Part shown: positions 25,532 through 34,310 of the stretch, in pieces
How the letters are laid out: every line of letters starts with the position of its first letter
Position numbering within the stretch: position 1 is the stretch's first letter
Source of the DNA: Deltaproteobacteria bacterium CG_4_9_14_3_um_filter_63_12
GTDB lineage: Bacteria; Myxococcota_A; Bradymonadia; UBA4248; UM-FILTER-63-12
Length of the DNA: 57,435 nt
Reading direction: 5' to 3'
NCBI GenBank assembly: GCA_002789955.1
Contig: PFUG01000044.1
Coordinates: 1 to 57,435, forward strand
Position numbers and translations under genes: made by a program
The notes under the pieces: generated by a model
The model's database searches: none
What the model was told of the DNA's origin: nothing
What the model saw: only the letters and a program-made list of their open reading frames with translations

Positions 25532-26053
25532 ATGTGTGTCCCCGCCCGCGATCCTCATCGAAGTGCGGTTTCCTGCCACAGGAGAGTGCCCAAGTCGGGG
25601 TGGCAAAGGTTCGGAATCGTCGCCCTTATGTTGGCCTCCCTGCTCTTGATCCCGGCGTTCGCCTTTGCCGACAGCGTGGCTGTGAAGATCCAGACCCTGT
25701 CGGCAAGCATCGGAGACGGACAGACTGACGTGGAGCTAAAGCCCCTCGAAGAGGAGCTCCGTTCGGGTTTCCCTGGATATAACACATTCAGCTTTCTCGG
25801 CAAGACACAGCTCAAAGTGTCCTTGGACGAGAAGCGCTCGCTTGAGCTCCCCGACGACGAGAAGTCGACACTGGAGTTGACCTATCGCGGTCTGTCTAAG
25901 GAGACGCCTCCTCTGTTGCGACTCGAGGTCGGCTTGAGGGGAAAGATCGCCGCCGAGGTCAAAGCCTCGCCTGGGTCAACCTTTTTCCAGGCAGGCTTGC
26001 TGCACAAAGGTGGAATTCTGATTCTGGCAATCAGCGCAGAGATTTCGGACTGA
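25532..26053 (+). CDS. Secreted protein of unknown function
   Basis: A 173-residue protein with a long basic n-region (MCVPARDPHRSAVSCHRRVP) and hydrophobic core (IVALMLASLLLIPAFAFA) ending AFA|DS, a normal signal-peptidase I site. The mature part has a beta-rich pattern (VAVKIQTLSASIGDGQTDVE, TQLKVSLDEKRSLELPDDEK). AGGAG lies 9 bases before the ATG. No homologous family was recognised. It lies 88 bases after the anti-sigma-like gene and may be co-transcribed with it. Confidence 0.72.
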   Translation: MCVPARDPHRSAVSCHRRVPKSGWQRFGIVALMLASLLLIPAFAFADSVAVKIQTLSASIGDGQTDVELKPLEEELRSGFPGYNTFSFLGKTQLKVSLDEKRSLELPDDEKSTLELTYRGLSKETPPLLRLEVGLRGKIAAEVKASPGSTFFQAGLLHKGGILILAISAEISD

Positions 26054-26059
26054 GAGCGC

Positions 26060-26899
26060 TCAGCGGACGCTGAGGGCGACGGCGGTCAATCCCAGAGCCC
26101 AACAATACCAGGCGAAGTGGTGGAAACGCGCCCGCTTCAGTGTTCCGACAAGGAAACGCAGGCAGAGCGTACCCACAAACGCCGCGACTGTTGCGCCCAG
26201 AGCGAGACCTCCCCAATCGACTTGCTGGCCGGGTGCGAGTTCCCCGAGATGCAGAATCAGTGCGCCTGAGATCGCGGGGATCGAGAGGATGAAGCTGAAG
26301 CGTGCCGCTTGAGTGCCCGAGAGCCCGAGCCACAAGGCGCCGGTGATGGTCAGGCCGGAGCGGGAAATCCCGGGGATTACCGCTATGCCTTGCAGCAGAC
26401 CTATGAGCAGGGCGGTTTTGAGACTCAGCCCCGCCCCGAGCTCGCCCTCCCCGGCTCCCGTCTGAGTCAGGTGCCGAGGAGCGCTGAAGAGGATCGCGCC
26501 GTTGAGCAACAGCATCGACCCCACCAAAACTGGGCCTCTGAGAACACCCTCGACCCAATCCTTCAGGCTCAGCGCGATGACCATTGTGCTCAGCGTTCCT
26601 GAGCACACGTAGAGCGAAAACATGAAACCCGAGTTGGCCTTCGCCCCTTCTCTATCGCCCTTGGCGAGGTCCCGAACGCCAGACACGAACCCCTTGATCG
26701 TACGCAGCAACTCGTCGCGGTAATGCCAAACCACGGCGAGGAGCGTCCCAAAATGCAGGACTACGTCGGTGAGTACGTCGGCCTCGCCTTGTCCCAATAG
26801 GGAGTGCGCCAGGCTCAGGTGGCCAGAGCTCGACACGGGCAGGAATTCCGTTGCCCCTTGGACAAGGGCAAGCGCGGCAATGGCAAACCAGAGGCTCAT
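26060..26899 (-). CDS. uppP: Undecaprenyl-diphosphatase UppP (BacA)
   Basis: A 279-residue polytopic membrane protein with the two UppP signatures: TEFLPVSSSGHLSLAH near residue 17, and GISRSGLTIT about 150 residues later. It dephosphorylates undecaprenyl pyrophosphate at the inner membrane, recycling the lipid carrier for peptidoglycan and polysaccharide synthesis, and confers bacitracin resistance when overexpressed. Its start lies 4 bases after the stop of the RdgC-C-like gene, so it is likely the last gene of a three-gene operon. The family call is secure. Confidence 0.95.
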   Translation of the reverse strand: MSLWFAIAALALVQGATEFLPVSSSGHLSLAHSLLGQGEADVLTDVVLHFGTLLAVVWHYRDELLRTIKGFVSGVRDLAKGDREGAKANSGFMFSLYVCSGTLSTMVIALSLKDWVEGVLRGPVLVGSMLLLNGAILFSAPRHLTQTGAGEGELGAGLSLKTALLIGLLQGIAVIPGISRSGLTITGALWLGLSGTQAARFSFILSIPAISGALILHLGELAPGQQVDWGGLALGATVAAFVGTLCLRFLVGTLKRARFHHFAWYCWALGLTAVALSVR

Positions 26900-26903
26900 T
26901 GGC

Positions 26904-27440
26904 TCACTCGCTGACGGCCCACTCCATCATCTTCTCGAGCTCTACACCCCATTCGTCGCCGAGGCGTCGCTGCAAGAAGAGGAGGTAGAGCGCACGAAGG
27001 GAAGTGTCGGCTTCGTCGATAAGGTCCATTCGTTCGTAGAATTGGTCGTCATCTTCACGGCTAAGCACGGCAGGCATCTTCATGCCACTGATGCCGAGCG
27101 TCCGTGCGGTCACCGTGAATACCCATTCGCGTTCCTCGCGGCGCAGTCGGAGCTTGGCCTGGGTGACGCGCTTGCCGCTCTTGAGAGCCTCTTTGGCCTC
27201 GCGACTGAAACTCGGCGCACCGCCACTGAGCTTGCTTCTCTCAGCCTCGGCGAGGTTGGCCTCGAGCGTGAGTTGATTGTCAAAGAGGACTTCCATCTCG
27301 AGCCCATCTCCGAACTCGAACACCCCTTCATTCTGCTCGGAGGCGTACCAGAGCCAAGTAAGAAATTCTTCGCCCAAATATCGGGTATTTTCGATCTGAT
27401 CGTAGAGATCCATGGGACTCTCGCGCTTGGGTTTGGCCAT
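26904..27440 (-). CDS. RdgC-like protein, C-terminal half (separate gene)
   Basis: A 178-residue protein matching the second half of RdgC-type proteins: YLGEEFLTWLWYASEQ, then beta strands, EAKEALKSGKRVTQAKL, the core WVFTVTARTLGISGMKMP, and RMDLIDEADTSLRALYLLFL. E. coli RdgC has similar segments (EEITNHIEAGKVVTKLAL, then a terminal helix). The N-terminal half is encoded by the gene just upstream (27482-28108), 41 bases away and in another frame, so the pair looks like a split RdgC. RdgC binds DNA and restrains RecA. The split could be natural or a frameshift. The homology is by eye. Confidence 0.65.
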   Translation of the reverse strand: MAKPKRESPMDLYDQIENTRYLGEEFLTWLWYASEQNEGVFEFGDGLEMEVLFDNQLTLEANLAEAERSKLSGGAPSFSREAKEALKSGKRVTQAKLRLRREEREWVFTVTARTLGISGMKMPAVLSREDDDQFYERMDLIDEADTSLRALYLLFLQRRLGDEWGVELEKMMEWAVSE

Positions 27441-27481
27441 ACTGCATGGCGTTCGTCACTGCCTTCTGACTTGGTCTGCGC

Positions 27482-28108
27482 TCACTCTGTTGGCGGTCGA
27501 ATGAACCACTCGGGTTCGACCTCGGCCATTTTCTGGAGATCGTCCTCGTCCAACCCTTCCATCTTCGCTGCCACGTACGGACTGTCGGGTGTGAGTGTCA
27601 TGCCGAAGGTGTCCTCGAAGAGCTCCTGGAACTCCTCGCAGAGCGCGGTGCTGTGGGTCCAGAATCGGACGACTTTCGTGTGGATGTTCCACACCATGTC
27701 GACCACTTTCATCGATGGCACGATGCGTCTCTTGAGCTTGGAGGTAATGACCGCCTTGAGCTCGTCCTTGTCTCTGCGGCTGAGGGCAGGGACGTTTTTC
27801 TTGACGAGCAGTTCGCGGGTCGCCTCTTTGATGTGGGCTTTCAGGAGTGTGGAGGGCATGGACCATTTGTCCACTCTGAGCGAAAGCGCGAGGTACTGAT
27901 TGAAGATTGTCGATTTTCGCGTGAAGTTCGTGTCAAGTGGGCTGTCGATACAGACCCAGCCGATGGCTCTCTCGTCTTCAGTGTCGGGTGAGAGTTCTAC
28001 GAACGCGGTCTGGGTCATACGCGCGAGGAATTCGTCTTGGAAGCCTTCGCTGGGCTCACCGTCGACGAAGAATGTCTTGAAAGAGATCGATCCTTCGAAC
28101 GCCCCCAT
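27482..28108 (-). CDS. RdgC-like protein, N-terminal half (separate gene)
   Basis: A 208-residue protein resembling the first half of RdgC: an early beta meander (GSISFKTFFVDGEPSEGF), ERAIGWVCID, LALSLRVDKWSMPSTLLKAH, a charged helix (LSRRDKDELKAVITSKLKRR) and MVWNIHTKVVRFWTHSTALC. RdgC of E. coli has the corresponding GWV, VIKQALEAK, KKTEKDSLKDEVLHSLL and MMWIDTVNGLIMVD segments. A strong GGAGGTGA precedes the ATG. The rest of the family domain is in the next gene. If both are made, a two-subunit RdgC could form; otherwise one is a remnant. Confidence 0.7.
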   Translation of the reverse strand: MGAFEGSISFKTFFVDGEPSEGFQDEFLARMTQTAFVELSPDTEDERAIGWVCIDSPLDTNFTRKSTIFNQYLALSLRVDKWSMPSTLLKAHIKEATRELLVKKNVPALSRRDKDELKAVITSKLKRRIVPSMKVVDMVWNIHTKVVRFWTHSTALCEEFQELFEDTFGMTLTPDSPYVAAKMEGLDEDDLQKMAEVEPEWFIRPPTE

Positions 28109-28226
28109 GAGTCACCTCCAGAGGAATGTTGTGTAAATAGCAGGCTCCCCATTGGGTGCCTGCGGAATGTTGATTGAGATGGCGAGGCGCATCCTAGATT
28201 CTGTGGCGCCAGCCTGCAGCGTTGAG

Positions 28227-28272
28227 CGCAAAAGCGAAAGGAGGCCCCATCCAGGGCCTCCTTTCCTTTTGC
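28227..28272 (-). terminator. Terminator after the repeat-rich membrane protein gene
   Basis: An 11-bp stem AAAGGAGGCCC (28237-28247) with GGGCCTCCTTT (28254-28264), extended by AAAAGC/CCTTTT arms. It lies just beyond the stop (28282) of the minus-strand gene that ends here, and upstream of the rdgC-like operon. Confidence 0.75.
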
Positions 28273-28281
28273 TGCCGATGC

Positions 28282-30075
28282 TCAGTAGTGCCAGAGCGAT
28301 TGGGGGTCCGCGCCAAGGATGTAGACGTAGGCCAACGCAGCGAGGGCGAGGATCAAGAGCAGCACGCCCAACAAGATCACGCGCCTCTGGTTGGGGTTTT
28401 CCGCTTTCTTCTTTTTCTTCTTCTTCTTCTTGGTTTTGACTTCTGCAGCCACGTCCGTCGGTTCTTTCAGCTCGAGAATGTGGCGCTTGATCTCCATGGT
28501 CAGCGGCCAATCTTCGAATTGCCGAATCAGGATCTCTTCCAACCCAGAATTGCGCGGGTTGTAGGCCCAAACATGAAGCTGTTGGGTCTCGTCCGATACG
28601 TCGAAGTGTGCTGGCTTGACGATGGCTTCGAACTCTTTGAGGCGAGGATCGCTCCCCGCCGAGCCAGAGACATCGTCGACGCTGTCAATATAGGTGACGT
28701 AGGGCCGGTGGTAGCGTTTGACGCAGTCCACAATAGCCGCGCGGTCAGACTCTTGGACGTTGAGCGACTCTGCCTGCAGGAAGGCCGCGAAGTCCTCGAG
28801 CTTGTCGAGAACTCTCAACTTGTCCTCAGTGGGGCTGAAGGCAATGAAGACCCTGTCGCCCGTCTTGGCGTCTTGTGCTCGATAGATGGTCTGGTCGAAG
28901 AGTGTGTCGAGGCGAGTGACACTCTTGCTGTCGAGCTCGATGTCCGCCGACTGCTCGGAGATGATCGATGCGACTTCGGCTGGCGATGGTGGGTCCTTGA
29001 GCGCTGGCTCCGCTGTCGCTTCGGCTGCGTCCTCGGTTTCCGGCTCTGCGACTAGGAGGTCATCTAACTCATCGGTGGGCTCGGCGACCAAGAGGTCGTC
29101 GAAGTCCTCATCAGGCTCTGGCTTGGCGACGACGGGCTCGGGCTTGGCGACGACGGGCTCGGGCTTGGCGACGACGGGCTCGGGCTTGGCGACGACGGGC
29201 TCGGGCTTGGCGACGACGGGCTCGGGCTTCGGCGCTACAGGCGTTGGCTTGGCGACGACGGGCTCGGGCTTCGGCGCTACAGGCGTTGGCTTGGCCACGG
29301 CAGCGGCGTTGCTCGAGGGGGGATCGAAGATCTCGGCGGCTCTTTCGGCAGTCTTGTTCGCACGATTCCAGAGCTTCTCGATGATGCGAACGTTCTGCTT
29401 TTCTTTCTCACCGTCGGTGACGTTGGCCGTCCCGGCGAGGAATCCAGGGATAAAGTTGGCCAACGAGATGTTCTCTTCGTTGTCCCAATCTTTGGGATCG
29501 CCATAGACCCGAAGGAAGAGTGCACCGTCTTCCCAAATCTCCGCGGCGTACGCGGGGGCAGCGACCAGCTCACTGGGATTGTAGAGTTCGCCGTACACGT
29601 CCGGATGGACGACTTGCAGCCACTCGACCCGCCCGAGCCCCGGCATCAAGACCAAGCCGTGACGGCTCTTGAGCTTCTCGCGAGCCTCGGAGTCGCCTGC
29701 ACGGATGATACGAGGCTCGAGGTTCTTGTAGAGCTTCTTCGTGAACTCAATCACTTGGTCGGCGGTTGGGCAGGCACTGGTGTCGCTCTCGAACTGGAAA
29801 AAGAGCGCCCCAAGACCCTCCTTGTCCGGCATCAAGATGGTCGCCTGCCAAAACAGGGGATCGTCTCCCCTGACAACAGCAAACTTGCACTTCTGATGCA
29901 GACAGGCCTGCGTGAGGCCGTCTACCGTGTAGCTTTGAGGGGTGGCATCTAGGTTTGTACAAAAGAAAGTCGGCGGACTGTAAGCCGCCGAAGTCAGAGC
30001 CTCGAGGAAGCTCTGCAAACCAGACTCCGTCCTCGGGGGCTGCTGGTGCTTTAGCGAGACGAAGGCCTGAAGCAT
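28282..30075 (-). CDS. Repeat-rich, tail-anchored membrane protein
   Basis: A 597-residue protein. An N-terminal globular region (1 to about 250: FVSLKHQQPPRTESGLQ, GLVLMPGLGRVEWLQVVHPD, GALFLRVYGDP) is followed by a Pro/Lys/Val-rich tract of tandem AKPEPVV units, an acidic linker (DELDDLLVAEPETED), a second globular region (TYIDSVDDVSGSAGSDP) and a poly-Lys stretch before one C-terminal membrane segment (VILLGVLLLILALAALAYVY). That layout suits a tail-anchored protein facing the cytoplasm or an inner-membrane protein. The N-terminal domain resembles uncharacterised VI-secretion immunity-like proteins only vaguely, so no function is assigned. AGGAGAG precedes the ATG. Confidence 0.75.
   Translation of the reverse strand: MLQAFVSLKHQQPPRTESGLQSFLEALTSAAYSPPTFFCTNLDATPQSYTVDGLTQACLHQKCKFAVVRGDDPLFWQATILMPDKEGLGALFFQFESDTSACPTADQVIEFTKKLYKNLEPRIIRAGDSEAREKLKSRHGLVLMPGLGRVEWLQVVHPDVYGELYNPSELVAAPAYAAEIWEDGALFLRVYGDPKDWDNEENISLANFIPGFLAGTANVTDGEKEKQNVRIIEKLWNRANKTAERAAEIFDPPSSNAAAVAKPTPVAPKPEPVVAKPTPVAPKPEPVVAKPEPVVAKPEPVVAKPEPVVAKPEPVVAKPEPDEDFDDLLVAEPTDELDDLLVAEPETEDAAEATAEPALKDPPSPAEVASIISEQSADIELDSKSVTRLDTLFDQTIYRAQDAKTGDRVFIAFSPTEDKLRVLDKLEDFAAFLQAESLNVQESDRAAIVDCVKRYHRPYVTYIDSVDDVSGSAGSDPRLKEFEAIVKPAHFDVSDETQQLHVWAYNPRNSGLEEILIRQFEDWPLTMEIKRHILELKEPTDVAAEVKTKKKKKKKKKAENPNQRRVILLGVLLLILALAALAYVYILGADPQSLWHY
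29122..29298 (-). repeat. 21-bp tandem repeats coding for (AKPEPVV)n
   Basis: The unit CTTGGCGACGACGGGCTCGGG on the plus strand recurs about five times almost exactly, then alternates with a related variant (CTTCGGCGCTACAGGCGTTGG). It codes a Pro/Lys/Val-rich linker. Near-identity of units suggests recent expansion, so the copy number may vary between strains. Confidence 0.9.
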
Positions 30076-30414
30076 GGATGGGCTCTCCTGTCGATGATGA
30101 CGACCCCCAACATGCCGGACGGGTTCAAAACTACGTCAAGAACGACATGAAACTCGCGGCAAATGGGCCCATTAACGGGGGGATTCTAAAATCTCCCCCC
30201 AACAATGGCAAGGAACGGGGCTTTGAGGATTTCAAGAGAAATTGGCGCGGCCTCGACCCCTGTTTGGGGGAAGAACTCTCTACCGTGTCGCACGTTGCTT
30301 CGACAACCTTTCTCGTCTGGTGGATTGGTCAGGACAACCACCCCAATCGCGCCTCGCCACCATAGTCAACGATGGAGATACGCCAATAACAAGTTTCCGA
30401 ATGCATTACGGACC
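30076..30414. other. Intergenic stretch before the tail-anchored protein gene
   Basis: About 340 bases. A G/C-rich hairpin (GGGGGGATT...AATCTCCCCCC, about 30174-30202) lies in the middle and could be a terminator for the pseudokinase gene, though it lacks a T run on the minus strand. The right-hand part has no clear gene. It probably also holds the promoter of the 28282-30075 gene. Confidence 0.45.
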
Positions 30415-32571
30415 TTATTTGTCCACATCGGGCCCAGCAGAAACCGCCCTAGCCGAAGAGGCGCGACGCCTCCGTGTCAGAGTCTCGGAATGATCGCTGT
30501 GGGCAAACATCCGACTTTGCAGTCGAGCCCTTCCATCGTCGACTGCTGCAGTTTCGCGAAGTTCTTTTGTGACTTCCATCAGATCGTGTGACCAGTCAAC
30601 GTCGGCTCCACCCATCCTTTGCCACACCTCGCGCAAGAGGTTTCGGTCGCGCTCGTATCCTGTCAACCGCTCGTCCGCCCCTTGCCGAATCACCTCCATA
30701 ACCCGCAGCGTTAGCCGTCGCCGCGCACAGTCGATGTGCAGCATGTCAGAGCGGACGCCAAGGCACTGATGGCGTTGGTGAAGTGCTGCAACGGTGGAGG
30801 CCAGCGAGACGACTTCCGCCAATCTCACTGACTCGGGCAGCGCTCGAAACTCGTCGATGCTGTCGGACGGGCTGAGACTCTCGAGGAGAGCAAACTCTCC
30901 TCCTCTCCCCAGCTCGAGGATATTCTGTAGACCCCCTTCACCATGATTCGCGAACGCTCTCAGTCGCTCTTTCTCCTCGATGGTAAGTGGTGGGGCGATG
31001 TCGATCCGCCAGACCTCTCGACCCAACAGGCTGTCATGAAGGCGCTCCGCGGCCCCGAGGCGCTCCCCCGTCGATGTGTAGCGAGACCCCACAGTTCGTG
31101 TCTCAGTCCCTGGCTCAGACACGGTTCGCAGGGGCAGGAGCCCTGCGATCGTCTCAGAAACCTCGAGGACGCCGAGTCGGCTCGCGGGCTCCGGAGCCAA
31201 GAGCCCTCTCCAGGTTGCGTCTGTGTTCGACACGGACTTGTCTCGAAGCGAGTCAGCTCCTTGCCTACGCGCGATCGCCGAAGGGGACGGCGGCGGCTCG
31301 CCAACCACAAGCCGGTGCAGAACCGCAGCCAGGCCATAGGCATCGGTCGATGGGGTCAAGGCTCCTCCCAACGCGGCTTCGGGGGCGAGGTAGGCCAAGG
31401 GCGTGTCTCCACCCGAGAATGTCGCGGTCTCTTCTCGCGAGGCGAGCTCCAACAGGGCAAAGCCAGCGACAACAACGACACAGCCGGGGCGAAGGTAGAC
31501 GGACCATGGACTCAGGCTGCCGTGCACACCGCCGCGAAGGTGCACCATATGGAGAATCTTCGCGATCTGTCGGGCGACATTGAGCGTGGGCACGCTCGCC
31601 CCGCTGGCCAGAGCTTCACTCAGGGTCTTCGCCTTTGGGCTGTCGAAGACGACGTAGCGCCAGCGAGGGTCGTGCTCGCGCATCGGCAACACGCCTGGTT
31701 GCGGAGGCTCACTGAGTTCGTAGAGGTCGCTTACATATTGTTGGCGAGAGCTCAGCGTCCCACGCAACAGCTGAATCAGCACCTCCTCCCCAGTCATGCT
31801 GTCGAGCGCTAGGTATGCTTCAGGGAATGGACCTGCATCGACCCCGGTGATTTCGTAGCGCGCTCCGAAGCCGGAAGTCTGAGCACCATACTCCGCGTCG
31901 AATCGGGCTAAGAAGCGCGAGAAGTCCTCGTCGTGTCCCCGGCAGAGAGAGGAGACCTGTTGTGCCGTCTGAGGCAAGCCAAGCTGCAGCGCCGAGTAGA
32001 TGAAACGATCCAGCGCTTCGTCCGAAACGAGCGTAGCGGCGAGCAGTGAGCAGACCTCGCTGTGCTGATCGAGTCGCTGCATCACGCGCGCCATCCCCAA
32101 GATCGCGGCGGCCGGAGGGGTGGTCAACCTAAGTTGCTGGTCGTAGAGCTCCCCCGCCGCACGCCATCGACCGAGGCGCTCATAGAGTAGAGCAGCCTGG
32201 CCGTACTCATGGCCCTCGATGAAGAGCTCGGCGGCACGCTCAAGATGCCCGACACTGAGGGCGAGAACTGCGGCTGGTTGAAACGCTCTGGCTCGAGCAT
32301 GGGTCTCGACGGCGACAGAGATCAGAGGGGAGAGGTTGGAGATGAGCGCGGCGCGCACCCGCTCAGCCTCTTCGAAGTGGCCTCCTCGAAGAAAGTGTTC
32401 CAACGCCCGGATGGGTTGGTCGCTTGCCACTGCCACGCGACCTGCGGCGGCGCTGTCCATAAGCTTCTCGTACAGTTCTTCCGCAGCGCGAAGATCTCCG
32501 CTGGACTCCGCCAGCTCGGCGGCCAAACGCCAATCCCCTGCATCGAAGAGCGCCTTGACGGAATCCTTCAT
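30415..32571 (-). CDS. TPR protein with two degenerate kinase (pseudokinase) domains
   Basis: A 718-residue protein from the ATG at 32571 (GAAGGCAAG upstream). The N-terminal about 230 residues are TPR-like (LFDAGDWRLAAELAESSGDL, AALLYERLGRWRAAGELYDQ). A kinase-like fold follows in which the usual residues are lost: no Gly loop, the VAIK Lys is Gln (EEVLIQLLR), HRD reads HGS from His350 (GVHGSLSPWSVYL), and no DFG (VVVAGFALLEL); AYLAPEA and DAYGLAAVLHRLV are kept. A second degenerate kinase-like region follows (GREVWRIDIAPPLT, GEFALLESLSPSDSIDEF, HQCLGVRSDMLHIDCA). Catalysis is unlikely; it may be a scaffold. It is divergent from the NAPRT gene. Confidence 0.8.
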   Translation of the reverse strand: MKDSVKALFDAGDWRLAAELAESSGDLRAAEELYEKLMDSAAAGRVAVASDQPIRALEHFLRGGHFEEAERVRAALISNLSPLISVAVETHARARAFQPAAVLALSVGHLERAAELFIEGHEYGQAALLYERLGRWRAAGELYDQQLRLTTPPAAAILGMARVMQRLDQHSEVCSLLAATLVSDEALDRFIYSALQLGLPQTAQQVSSLCRGHDEDFSRFLARFDAEYGAQTSGFGARYEITGVDAGPFPEAYLALDSMTGEEVLIQLLRGTLSSRQQYVSDLYELSEPPQPGVLPMREHDPRWRYVVFDSPKAKTLSEALASGASVPTLNVARQIAKILHMVHLRGGVHGSLSPWSVYLRPGCVVVVAGFALLELASREETATFSGGDTPLAYLAPEAALGGALTPSTDAYGLAAVLHRLVVGEPPPSPSAIARRQGADSLRDKSVSNTDATWRGLLAPEPASRLGVLEVSETIAGLLPLRTVSEPGTETRTVGSRYTSTGERLGAAERLHDSLLGREVWRIDIAPPLTIEEKERLRAFANHGEGGLQNILELGRGGEFALLESLSPSDSIDEFRALPESVRLAEVVSLASTVAALHQRHQCLGVRSDMLHIDCARRRLTLRVMEVIRQGADERLTGYERDRNLLREVWQRMGGADVDWSHDLMEVTKELRETAAVDDGRARLQSRMFAHSDHSETLTRRRRASSARAVSAGPDVDK

Positions 32572-32611
32572 CGTCTTGCCTTCACGACGTTTTGATCTGT
32601 AGGGACGCGAG

Positions 32612-32661
32612 TTGGCTCGCTTCGAGCCAGCCCTGTTCCGAGTAGCGCGCGAAGTCTGGTC
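32612..32661. repeat. Interspersed palindromic repeat (copy 1)
   Basis: A sequence starting TTGGCTCGCTTCGAGCCA continues through a CCGAGTAGCGCGCGAAG core. Two more copies, inverted relative to this one, lie at 34242-34294 and 34311-34361, so the family flanks the NAPRT gene. The GGCTCG..TTCGAGCC core can fold as a hairpin. It lies between two divergent genes. Confidence 0.7.
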
Positions 32662-32785
32662 AATGACCAGCACTTTCACCGTCGAAGGAGGGAACCCGAC
32701 TGAGCTTGCAATGTCGAAGGTCTCTGTGCAACACAATGGCCTTCTCTCTCGGCCTCTTGACGTTCCTCAACCTGGAGCAACCCTC

Positions 32786-34171
32786 ATGTCCGCGCCCAAG
32801 AAGTCCCCCAACAGCCTCTTTCTTACGCGTGAGAACATGGTGCTCGCCACCGATCTCTATCAGCTCACGATGATGGCGGCCTATCTCGAGTTCGAGATGT
32901 CTGAGCCCGCCACCTTCGAGCTCTTTGTCCGTCGGCTCCCAAGACACAGAGCCTTCCTAGTGTCAGCGGGGCTCGAACAGTGCATCCAATACTTGAGCGA
33001 GCTGACCTTTGATGGTGACGACATCGACTTCCTTCGTGCTCACGAGGTCTTTGCCAACATCAGCGGACGTTTCTTCGAACGGCTGCGGGCCTGGAAGTTC
33101 AGCGGAAACGTCGCAGGCATTCCGGAAGGGGTACCGTTCTTCCCGAACGAGGCGATCCTGCAGATCCGTGCACCGCTCTTCGAAGCTCAGCTCATTGAGA
33201 CTTATCTCCTGAGCACGATCAACTACCAAGTGAGTGTCGCGAGCAAGGCAGCAAGGGTCGCCATGGCGGCTGGGGACCGAACGTGCGTCGATTTTGGTAG
33301 CCGTCGGGCGCACGGTCCTCAAGCTGGAGTGTACGCCGCACGTGCTTCCTACATTGGCGGGATGGTTGCGACGAGCAACCTCCTTGCTGGGAAGCTGTGC
33401 GGAATTCCCGTAACTGGAACGGCGGCTCATGCCTTTACGATGGCCTGCCCCTCCGAAGACGAAGCTTTCCGTCGTTATCACGCAGCGTTTCCAGATCACA
33501 CGACTTTGCTGATCGACACTTACGACACGCTGAGAGGGGCCGTTCGTGCGACGCACATCAGTGGGGAGCTGAAGGGAGTGAGGCTCGACTCCGGGGATCT
33601 CGCGCAGCTGTCGAAAGAGGTGCGACTGATACTGGACGCCGAGGGACGTGACAGCACACGCATCGTGGCGAGTGGGGACTTGAACGAGTACAAGATCCGC
33701 GCGCTGCTCGATGAGGGCGCCAAGATCGACGCCTTTGGTGTCGGCACCGAGATGGTCACAAGCAAGGACCATCCAGCGCTAGGGGGAGTCTACAAGCTCG
33801 TCTCGAGGCAGGTGGCAGGGGTGGAGCAAGCCGCGATGAAGCTCTCTCCCGGTAAGGCGACCTATCCAGGCATCAAACAGTTCTGGAGGGAGCGCGACGA
33901 CGTCGGCCGCTGTGTGCGAGACGTGATGCAGCTCGCCTCGACAGGGGCGCCGTCGCCGCGGGCTACACCGTTGCTCGTTCCGATATTCGAGCGCGGCGAA
34001 TGCGTCTATTCCCTGCCGGACATCACGGCAACTCGAGCCCGATGCCAGACGGAAATCGCGTCGCTGCCAGAATCGTTACTGACCATCGAAGGCTTCGGCG
34101 AGTATCCGGTCGAGGTCGGCGCCGACGTGTCAGAGCTGATGGTTCGCCTTCGTGCAGAGGTCGGAGAGTAG
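32786..34171 (+). CDS. pncB: Nicotinate phosphoribosyltransferase
   Basis: A 461-residue NAPRTase starting MSAPKKSPNSLFLTREN. The motifs TDLYQLTMMAAYLEF (N-terminal), DFGSRRAHGPQAGVYAARAS and VRLDSGDLAQLSKEVR match the family, as does ASGDLNEYKI and FGVGTEMVTSKDHPALGGVY. It condenses nicotinate and PRPP to nicotinate mononucleotide, the first step of the Preiss-Handler NAD salvage route. The ATG at 32786 has GGAG 11-13 bases upstream; an in-frame start at 32612 would run through an interspersed repeat, so I rejected it. The gene is bracketed by that repeat family on both sides. Confidence 0.93.
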   Translation: MSAPKKSPNSLFLTRENMVLATDLYQLTMMAAYLEFEMSEPATFELFVRRLPRHRAFLVSAGLEQCIQYLSELTFDGDDIDFLRAHEVFANISGRFFERLRAWKFSGNVAGIPEGVPFFPNEAILQIRAPLFEAQLIETYLLSTINYQVSVASKAARVAMAAGDRTCVDFGSRRAHGPQAGVYAARASYIGGMVATSNLLAGKLCGIPVTGTAAHAFTMACPSEDEAFRRYHAAFPDHTTLLIDTYDTLRGAVRATHISGELKGVRLDSGDLAQLSKEVRLILDAEGRDSTRIVASGDLNEYKIRALLDEGAKIDAFGVGTEMVTSKDHPALGGVYKLVSRQVAGVEQAAMKLSPGKATYPGIKQFWRERDDVGRCVRDVMQLASTGAPSPRATPLLVPIFERGECVYSLPDITATRARCQTEIASLPESLLTIEGFGEYPVEVGADVSELMVRLRAEVGE

Positions 34172-34241
34172 GCTTCCAACCCGAACGCTCGCGCGCGAAC
34201 TCGTTGATCGCGAGCGCCGCAGTGGGAAGCGAGCGAAATCC

Positions 34242-34294
34242 GATCAGATTCGCGCGCTACCCGGCACCAAGCTGGCTCGAAGCGAAAACCAGCT
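34242..34294. repeat. Interspersed palindromic repeat (copy 3)
   Basis: On the minus strand it reads AGCTGGTTTTCGCTTCGAGC and continues GCCGGGTAGCGCGCGAAT, aligning with copies at 32612 and 34311. It is the most diverged of the three: the first half of its hairpin is altered. Confidence 0.6.
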
Positions 34295-34310
34295 GACGTG
34301 CCTACGCGCG

